From: Salminus brasiliensis
Lineage: Eukaryota > Chordata > Actinopteri > Characiformes > Bryconidae
Assembly: GCF_030463535.1 (NCBI RefSeq)
Contig: NC_132880.1
Span: 40,243,842 to 40,307,841 of the forward strand
Reading direction: 5' to 3'
Length of the DNA: 64,000 nucleotides
Shown here: piece by piece, positions 38,901-49,400 of the stretch
Layout of the letters: each line of letters opens with the position of its first letter
Position numbering within the stretch: position 1 is the first letter of the stretch
Translations under genes and position numbers: made by a program
Notes under the pieces: model-generated
The model's database searches: none
What the model was told of the DNA's origin: nothing
The model's input: only the letters and a program-made list of their open reading frames with translations

Positions 38901-41900
38901 GTCAGTTCTTGAAGGTGATGTGTTAAAAGCAGGCCAAATTGGAATCGGAGACACTTTGACAAGAGCCAAATTGGCATTATGACTGGCTAGATGACTTGGT
39001 CAGAACATCTCCAAAACATCAGACAGATCTTGTGGCTAGCACCTACCAAAAGTGGTCAGAGGAAGGGCAACTGGTGAACTGGTGACAGAGTCATGGGCAC
39101 CTAAGTCTTATTAATGCATGTGGGGAATGAAAGCTAGCCTACACGAGAGCTAACATAGCACAAATTGCTGAAAATGTTGGTGCTGCCTATGACAGAGAGG
39201 TGTCAGAATACACAGTTCATCACACCTTGCTGTGCGTGAGCCTGGGAAGCTGCAAACCTATATGAGTGCCCAAACTGACCCGTCTCCACAACCGAAAGCA
39301 CCTACAATGGACCTGTAAACATTAGAACTTGCATTTTGGAAGATGACAAGACAGTAGAGGCAGTGTGATGGTTTATATGCATGTTCCTTTGACATGTCCC
39401 ACTTACCTTATCATTGGGCTGGCAGGGTTGCCAGGTCCAGGAAAAACCTCCAGCCCAAGGTTTGCTTAAAAGCCACTCATTAGAAACTTAAATCTTATTA
39501 TTTTATTCCAGGACAGCTTTTTAAAGTAGCCCAATTTGGCTAAATAATTAGTTTTGACCACATATACTTTTAGGACCATATTATTAATAGTACCTCTTTA
39601 CCCTCTTTACCATTTCACAATGATCTAAGCATTGTGGGGCCTCTGACCTAGCTAAATCCCAGTTGACTGAGACATTCTCTTGATCAGGTCTTACTTCTAT
39701 CAGCTCCACAACAGTTTTTCACATAGTCCGAATTAGCCTCAGACATCACAGTTTAGGCTGTTACACCCAGCCAGTGTAATCTAGCATAACCTCTAAATTC
39801 ATCCATCTAAAAACAACATCCGTCTGAACGTGACTGCTGTTTGATCTCTGATACAGTGAGTCAGCCGGTCTGGTAGAGAAGGTGAAAGGGCTGTAATGGT
39901 GTGGTTGGGTGCTCCTGTATCCTGTACGTATCCGGCTGCCTCTGACTGTTTTGATCAGACTCAGTGAGGCCTTCCTAGTCTTCCTCTTCATCAGGCTGCT
40001 TATTCTTCACGAGCGCATATTACATAAAGCACACATAACCGAGAGCCCTCCAGTCCTGCGAAGAGGAGGGGGAAGTGAAGAGAGATGTGAGGGAAGGGGA
40101 GATATCTAGCCCAGATGCCACAAGTATTTCCCTACGCCCGTATCCCCCCACATTCTCCTCCAACATGTCTCCACCTGCTGCTGGGGCCAGAACGGAGTCT
40201 GTTTATCTGCTCCCAGCGAAAAGACACTCAGTACTCACGCCACAATGGGCTAATTAAGCAAATACCACACAAACAAACAGACTAGTTCTACCACTTCAGG
40301 GGAAGCTTGTTACTCATAAACCCTTAAAGCTCCACACTCTTAAAAAGAAACTCTTAAGGTGCTTCAAATGGTTCTTTGAGTGATGCCATAGAAGAACTCT
40401 TATTTGATGTAAAGGTTCTTCACACGCACACATCTCTATTACAAACATGGTTCCTTATGGAAGAAGCGCCTTCATGTCATCAAGAGTGTAGGGAACCAGA
40501 ATCCATCATTGCTTTCTAATTAGCTTAATGTTGGTCTAGTGGGACCACAGTATGCATCTACAAAAGTATGTCCTGAATTTTTGGTGAAGGTCTTCATGTA
40601 CTTTACAAAAATGTATCTACTGTCTAAGGGAATTGGCATCTGTCCTAACCTTGAGTAAAGCTCAGTATACAAGGCAGATGTTGTACAAGTCACTCACATA
40701 GCTTTTTGTGGGAACATGAATGTACATCACCACTAACTTCACCCGTAGAGTTGCAAGCGGATATTGACATGTACAATATATCGTCACTGTTATGCAAACC
40801 TCATATCTGCAAAATGGCAACTTTACAGGACAAGGAAAAAACATCTTAACTTTCAATGGACGTCAGTCTTTTATTCCAGGTCATTTGGAGCATGTCTATT
40901 GGTGCGTCCATCATTAAGAGTTAAGAACAACTGGCAGGTTCAGGTAAAAAAAAAAAAAACACCTCTAGTGGTGGGGCGTCTATCTGATTATCAAAATCAT
41001 CATCAGTAGGCTCATCCACGTAGGACTGAACAGTTCTGATCCTGTGAATTTACACCTCTGTGTGTAGTTCTGCTTGAGTGACACAGCAGGCCGGGAGTCA
41101 TGAAAGGAGGGAATGAAGTCAATGAAGCATACACCATTCCAGTGATAGGCCACTCCCAGACTATTCTTAGGTAGCTTTCAGCAGCAAATTTAGATGTTTT
41201 TTAGACTTTAAGTTCTCATCGCAAAAGAGTGCCCACCTTCCGCAGTGAAGTATGAGCTCTTACTGACCTGGACTTGAGACTGTTACAGTTTACTGTGTGA
41301 GTTTACACTCACATTCCAGAGTTTTGCATCTATTGGTCAGCAATGTAAATCATTAAGATATTAACTGTAGGAATGTGGTGTGTGTAACTGGAAGTATCCC
41401 AAGAAGGAAGGCAGCACAGAAGCCTCAAAGGTGAACCGCACAGATGTGTCATATCCCAGTCTCCTGAACTTTCTGTAAGGTGAACTTTGACAGCTGAGGT
41501 AGTCCAGACTTTCCTGTTTCAGATTAGAGAAGCGCTGCATTGCCTAAGATCACATTTAATGATTGACTCTACTCTACTCACTGAAAATGAAGTGTTGAGA
41601 TTTACTCTGGCTTATTAAATGATTGTCTTCACACAAGTAGGGCAGACTGTTTTCGTCTCTCCAGTGATTCATATTAAAGCACTATCCTGCACTTTACTTT
41701 TCTACATGTGTATTTTCTTCTGCAGTAGATAAGACCCTCCAACACCTACTATACACTCACTGATATATTGCTCAAGTGTCTGACTGTTTATCTGAGAGAA
41801 GAAATGACTAATTATTCCCCTCCCTAACTCATAGATGAATATGGATAGCAATGAGCATCTACCCAGTTACTTCAATGCTGCTGAGAAATGGCCAGGAAAG

Positions 41901-44900
41901 ATCCATGAGCCACTTGACCAGGGCAACTGTGCAGCCTCTTGGGCCTTCTCTACAGCAGGTGAGGACATACTGTACATCATACCGTACATGGGCCTGTCAA
42001 AAAGTGGGTGAGTAGATTGTTTGTGGGGATGCATTTTTCAAATACACAATATGCCTCACAATGTCACATCCCACCAAACCCAACACTTCCGTCCTGTGGT
42101 GACACCAAACAACAGCAAGACTGTGAAGAGCTGTGTACATTAGTATAAATCCAAGCAACAGCCTTCACCAGAAGCAGGCATCAGATCACCGTATGCACTA
42201 CTCTTGCCCAGTGAGGACGACTAACAGTGTTTTAATTGGATTCAACAGAGTTGAGGACAAACAACATAGAAAAATAACATGAATTGTTCATAATAGAAAA
42301 ACATCATGTCTGTTTCATTAAGTAAACATGTGATCAATCAGAGTAGACCTAGTCCTACCCAGGCACACCCGTGGCTACTTGCCTGGCTTACACACTCGAG
42401 ATAAACCCATCCATATTTACAGTCAAATGACAATATTAGGACCACCCTGGTCTGGAATGAACTCATGTTCTCAGCTCCACTGATAGGAGCTACTATACAT
42501 CTATACATATATACACTATAGCTCCATATAGGAGCAGTCTGTAGTTCTATAATTACAGATCCATCTGTTTCTCTGCATACTTTATTAGCCTCCCTTCACC
42601 TTCATCTTCAGTGGTCGGGACCCCACAGGACCACCACAGAGCAGGTATTATTATTATTTGGGTGGTGACGTCCTCTGATCACTCTATTAGACATGCCTAC
42701 CTAGCCGATCCACCTTGTAGACATCAAGTCAGAGATAGAGGCTCATCTGTTGCTGTACAGTTTGTGTAGGTCATCCTCTAGTCCTTCATCAGTGACTACA
42801 GTGCTTGTATTTGGTAAGTGGAGCTGATATCATGTGCCGAGTTCATTCCAAAGCAGGGGTGCTAATGATATTCTGAAGACTGTGTACTAGTGACAGTGGA
42901 ATGGCACAGAGTTCTTCCAGGGCCTCTGTGCGTACACACACACACACACACACAGCCTGTGTTTAAGGGCCACACAATACAAATGACCAAGACATAACCA
43001 AGCACAAAATGCAGTTAAGTTTAGTCCATGTTAATTACTGCACAACAAGACAGATAATAAAATGTGTAAGAATATCAATTACAAAAGAATACAGATTATT
43101 AAACCATGGTTTATTAAACCATAAACTTCCCCCATTTTTCCTGCTGTTTCACTTCATCTCCTTTCATCCCTCCAGCTGTAGCATCAGACCGAATTTCCAT
43201 TCAGTCTATGGGTCACATGACTCCTCAGTTGTCGCCCCAGAATTTGATTTCCTGTGATACACGGAACCAAGGAGGTTGTGCTGGGGGGCGCATTGATGGG
43301 GCCTGGTGGTTCCTGAGGAGAAGAGGGTGGGTTCTCTTTACACTACCACTTCATATCACTATCACAGGAATAGCCTGAACCTCCATGCCTGGCATCGCAA
43401 TACCCCTGTTGTGCCAGGCCTCCCGCCTAATGTCTCATTAGCATTCCACTCTTCCTCCTGTTCTCAGTGTGGTGACAGAGGATTGCTATCCGTTCGCGCC
43501 GCCCCAGCAGACCCCTGCTGAGGTCAGCCGCTGTATGATGCAGAGCCGCTCGGTGGGCCGAGGGAAGAGACAGGCCACGGCGCGCTGCCCCAACAGCCAC
43601 ACCTACCACAACAACATCTACCAGTCCACCCCACCCTACAGACTCTCCTCCAACGTAAGAAACCCTCAGCGAGGGACAACAACATCCTCCCAGTCAGGGC
43701 AATACCCTCACAAGTCTTTCAAGTGCACTTCAAACACTACTGCAGACAAGCCCACTCAAACACACTCCCTAATCTTACATAATACGCTGCTTACACGGCT
43801 TTAGTACACATTTGACAAAATACCTCACTGCAAGTTGAATGGCATCCTAATCTCCCTCAGTCTGCTCAGGGTTCTCAATACAGCTTGCAGAGTTTTCGTG
43901 TGGAAATAGCAGGAATGCACTGACAATTAGCAAGCTTACACTCTGGTCCACAGATAAGAACTTTGATGATGTATTGAGTTTAGTCTTTGTATTTGTTTTA
44001 CCCTGAGTTTAGTCTTCTAAAGGAGAGAATTGAACACCGGTGGAAACATAGAGTCCCATTCTCTCAATAGGCCAACAGGTCAACTTACAGCAGTATGCAA
44101 AAGTTTGGAAGTGAAAGTTTGGATTTTGGAAGTGAAAATTCCATTAGAAACCTTGAAACCAAACATGGTTTCATAATTACTGTGTGCTTTCACTCCAGGC
44201 CATATTCACAATCACCTGCTTGCCTTCAGGTTTATGGGCACAATCAAACACAGCTCATTGAACTAACACCAGAATGCAGTTTATCACATCAAGCGCAAGC
44301 GTCTGTCAAAGTAAAAGAGGTTTATGATCTTAATGTGTAGATTCATCTCACATCAATTATTTCTTACCTCTGTTCTCTATTTTCCTCACAGGAGAAGGAG
44401 ATAATGAAGGAGATCATGGATAATGGACCTGTGCAAGGTATGGGGTGGAGCTGAGAGGGTGTGTGAGAATGATATAACAGAGAACACAGCATGTAGCATT
44501 TAGAGCTCAGCTGTTTATCTGCTAATGCAGTGCTGATGCAGTGATTCCTGGGTTTGAACGTTGAGTTGACCTGGGAGTAAGAATGTCAGAAATTCAGTAC
44601 AGTAGGGGTGGGTGATGAGGCATAAATTAAATATTATGTATATATTATTTGATGACATTTCATCAATGCACAATACAGATCACTATACATTATTTCTATT
44701 AAGCTTGATAAGTGGCAAAATATTTGAAAAATCCAACTAATGGCTACTTTAAAAAGGTGATCACCAGAGCCAACAGCAGTATTAAGGAAATGGTATGTTC
44801 ATACCAAGGTAAACCTAAAACCGGTATACCGCTGTAACCCTACAGCATAGTAGTGTAATAGTGTAATAGTATAATAGAAAAGAATGTTCAAAATTAAAAA

Positions 44901-46332
44901 AAAGGCCAGAAGTGCTTGAATTGTGTACTTTTCCTCAAAGAAACAACAAACAAGAGGTGAAAGAAATAATTTCTAATAATATATATTATAAATTAATATA
45001 CAATATAATACAATATAAATTATTATTATTTCATATTATATAAAGAAGGAAAGAAAGAAAGAAAGAGATAATACTAATAAGTAAAAGTAAAACTTTTATA
45101 GGTAAAGACAAAAATGCTTTTTTGATGTAATGTAGTTGTAGTTGTGTGAGTAGGTCCTAACTAAATAGAAACTTTCTAAATTGGTGATAAATTAGGAAAA
45201 AACATTAAAAAAATAACATCTGAGTATTTGAGTAAGATGATTTTTGTTCAGCGCTGCACGGACTGGTGCGTCTGTGTTTTGTTGTCGTTGGCCGAACAGA
45301 GGCTAAAAGGTTCCCTGACAGAGTTTTGATAGTGTGTGCGATTTCCGGGAAGCTCTTCTAACCGGCTTCACTTTGAATGTCACAATGGCTACAGCTTGAT
45401 TGAAATCTTAAACAATCACAACAACAAAGTTTAGGACTGTCACAATAGCTGCAGCTTGATTGAACTCTTAAACAATCACAACAACAAAGTTTAGGACCTC
45501 CATCAGTCTGCCCTCAGTCTGCTATCACTTTCATCTGTTTGTGATCAGGCAGGGGAAAGAGATGCCTGGGTGGGCTTTGCTGGATGTTAAATAATCAAGC
45601 TTTTAAAGCAGCCATACTTTCAGTGCTGTGTACTGCACACTGATAAGAGCTGGACACTGCCAGGTTTTATGTAAGTGGTGAATATGTGAGAGAGGTTGGA
45701 AAGTTCAGAGTTATAAAGTTAGTTACAAAGCTCCTGAACCGTGTGTAGTGTGTACCTGGACCAGAACATTTTGCTTCTAGCCTCAAAGGTCAACTGTAGG
45801 TGGACTATTGGCATTTTAGCAACACACTGGTAGAATGCTATGAATAGCCTTGCCTTCAAAAGCTTTGTTCTTAAAGAACAAACAAGGATGTGACTGAGCT
45901 GTATGTAATGGGTGTGTCTGATTGTTCGTGTCCCCTCTTTAGCCATCCTGAATGTCCACGAGGACTTCTTTACGTACAAGAGTGGAATCTATCGATACAC
46001 AAATGTCAACTTCAACAAAGCGCCGCAGTACCGCAAGCATGGGACCCACTCAGTGAGGATCACAGGGTAAGAGCTGCTCTTTCCCACAGCACTAACCAGC
46101 AGGGTAACCTTTTCCCTCCTGCAGTGGAAGTGGTCAGGAGGATGTGAATGGACTGAAGTGAAGCGAAAACAAAGGTCTCACGAGTTTCACCAAGTTTGGA
46201 TCAAAGTATCTATTTTGATGTCTAGCTGCTTCTAGTGGACTCTTGCTTTGAAGAAATGCCCAGCACAGGGATTAATGAGTCTGTTTTCATGTGTACAGCT
46301 GGCCAGGGTGCAAAAACGATAAATATGTTATA

Positions 46333-46401
<69 letters not shown>

Positions 46402-49400
46402 TTTGTTCATGTAAAATTGAAAATGCCAACCTAGTCCTCAATCCATATATTAGCAGCAAAGACTTTGAACTTTGAACAGTTGTTACAGTAGATACAGTAG
46501 ATAGCCATGTTCTCGCTAGAAAAGGAGATAGCAAGGCTTGTAGCCGTTCACTCATAGAAGCACAAACCAGTTAAGAAAGAGTTCTCTGAGTTAGCTATAA
46601 AATAATGCAGATTATTTTATATTCATTATATATACATGTTATGTCCAAATGTTTGTAGAAACCCCTTCTAATGAATGCATTCAGCTACTTTAAGTTGCAT
46701 CCATTGCTGACACAGATGTGCAAATGCACACATACAGCTTGTCTAGGTCCTGCAAAGAAATATTGCCAGTAGAATAGGACTCTCTGGAGCAGATAAACAT
46801 GAACCTTTTGGCACCATGCCTAATGCCAGGCATGGGTCAGAGTAGTAGAAAGCCCCCCAGGATTGAGTTGTTCAGCAGTGAAACTGTGCTCTCTGGAATT
46901 ATGGTTGATGCTCCATCCATCCATCCTGAATTTTGGGGATTTGATTCCTCACAGCAGTGCTCCAAAATCCAGTAGAAAGCCTTCCCTGGACAGTAGAGAC
47001 AGTTACTCTTACAAAAGCAGGATAAACTTTTTTTGAATTAAGAAGAAACCATAAATGAGCAGGTGTCCCAATACTTTTGTCCTGATCATGTATTGATATG
47101 AAGTGATCATGAGACCCTTTGAGTGCTCATACAAGGCAAAGACTAACATTGGGCCTTCAGAGTACACCTCTGTACAACTTCCAGAAAAGCTCCTTGTTAC
47201 CATGACCACCACAAATATGCAGACACAACACCTGGATGTCTGGCTGGTCAGCCCCGCCCTTCCAGCCATGTCCCTGCCCCCTCTGACTGCCTGCACCACC
47301 TTCACATAGCACTCTGCCCTCTGTCTGCCTCGCTAGAATTCAGCAAAGAGCAGATACTGCAGCAGTCTTTTGTTGAGTTACTGGAACAGACTAGAGACTG
47401 AGGGCTGCCTGGAGAACTGATTGGCCTTAGCAGGTGGAACCGACTTCACCCAGACTGGGAGAGTTCAGATTACTTTAATTCCATTATATGATAACATGCC
47501 ATTATGGCCGCTTTCTTAAGCAACTGAAAACAGTCATGAGCTCTATCCAAGTGGATTTGAAAATACCTTTAATTTGCTGTTTTCTCTTTAGCTTGGTAAT
47601 TAACACACTTACTCTGCAACACCCATCATCCCATCATCACCCAGTTTTCAGCACCGTCAGTATCTGAGCGGAGAAACCCGATTTGGTTTCTGTGCTGATT
47701 TCAAACCTAAAATAGCCGATGGCCAGTGAATGTGCAGCTTTTCAAGCAGAGATGCACTGATTTGGGCTGATGATAAATATCCAGCATTATGCACATATCT
47801 GCTGGTCAAACATTTATTAAATGTAGAAATTGAGACAAAATCTGATCTGTGTTTTAGAGAAATGGAGTTATGGAGATATTTGTGTTGGTTTACAAATGCA
47901 GTGAATATTCTAATATTTAGAGCAGCAGACCAACATCAGCTAAACCTTCTGCTGTTCACTTATTAAATACACTATATGTGCAAATATTTGTGGAAACCCC
48001 TTCTAATGAATGTGGTGCAACTTAAGTACAGCTTATCTAGTCCCTGTAAAGAAATACTGCCAAAAAAATAAGGACTCTCTGGAGCAGATGAACACAAACC
48101 AATTAGCACCGTGCCTAATGCCAGGCATGGGATAGAGGGGTATGAAGCCCCTCAGCATTTAACTGCAGAGCAGTAAAACTGGGTTCTCTGGAATGGTGCT
48201 TCATCCAGTATGTTTGGGATGAGGTGGGGTAGTAATCATCTAACATTCTGACCTGACTAATGTTTTTGTTGCAGAATGCAATCAAATCCTCACAGCTCCA
48301 AAGTCTAGTAGAAAGCATTCACAAGATAGAAGATTTCAGAAGAAACAATGAATGAGAATGTGTCCCAATATTTTTGTCCATATAGTGTACATCATCAAAA
48401 AAATATCAGTTAAAAATATCATTTTAAAATGTCAGAAATAGCTGATCGCCAGAATGTGAGTACACAGAGTACACAGCTATGGCAAGTTTTCATCAGTCAA
48501 ACCAAGTCACTCAGGTTGATGGCATGGGCACTGGTCCTTGATAACCTGGGCTGGTGGTATCTGTGTTTTGTGTTTTGTGTGTGTGTGTGTGTGTGTAAGG
48601 ACTGACTTGCTCCCGGTGTCTGTATGTGTGTGACATGCTTCAGTGGTGATGATGATGGTGGGTGAGTGGCTGTCTGAACCCTGGCTTTTCTCCTGCCTGT
48701 GTCCCTCGCTGACGCTGCGGTTCTTTCGCAGCTCTGGAGACCCAGGGGGGAGCGCTGGGGCTATGGATTTGGGATAGGGGGGGCAGCAACAGTGTTTTTA
48801 TGGAGAAAATCCACCACAGTGTATTCCGTTAAGCCAAGGGCCTGGGAAAGTTTATGGAAAGCTCATTGGTGTCCACTGTAGTGGAAAGGCATTGTCTGAT
48901 AGGCTGATCCTGACTCCACTGGGCGGACAGTGGGCCTAAACCCACAGCAGTTCAGGGGTGGACCAGGAGCCATGGTATGTCTGTCATTGTCCAAAGCCAA
49001 GGCCACCAAACTGGGTGAGAAGTCCATGGCAGTGCTCCCACTGTTGCCAAAAACAGAGCCATAAGTCCCTAAAGTCCCTAACGTTTTAGAATGTTTTGCT
49101 TTTAGATGTTTTTATATGTTAATCTGAAGCCCTGCTTCTGCCTCTTCCCCAGCGTTCTGCTCTCACACAAAGATAATGCAGTTGTTCCATAGAGGCACAT
49201 CGTAACAGACTGACTGAATGTTCTGATCCAGGAATGGAAATAAAGTGAGGGACATTTTAGTCTGATCTTTGAGAACACTCAGAGACACGCGGGGCAGCAG
49301 TCATACTTGAACATTTAAGGAATGGAACAAGGCCTGGCGCTGCACCAGAACAGAGGGTACCCTCAGCTGGGTCATAGGCCTGGCCAAACTCACTACTCAG

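Larger units (their letters stand above)
39430..41830. other. tinagl1 intron 5, mostly unique
   Basis: Contains foldback copy B3 and a family C repeat; the remaining ~2 kb show no exon or known element. Confidence 0.4.

Noticed and set aside
3930..48320. Several small ORFs at 3.9, 12.0, 21.4, 36.1 and 48.1 kb that share a peptide pattern like [17 protein letters not shown] and look like a small protein family.
   Set aside because: All lie inside MITE family A copies; the shared peptide follows from the shared repeat DNA, and frames are short and inconsistently placed.
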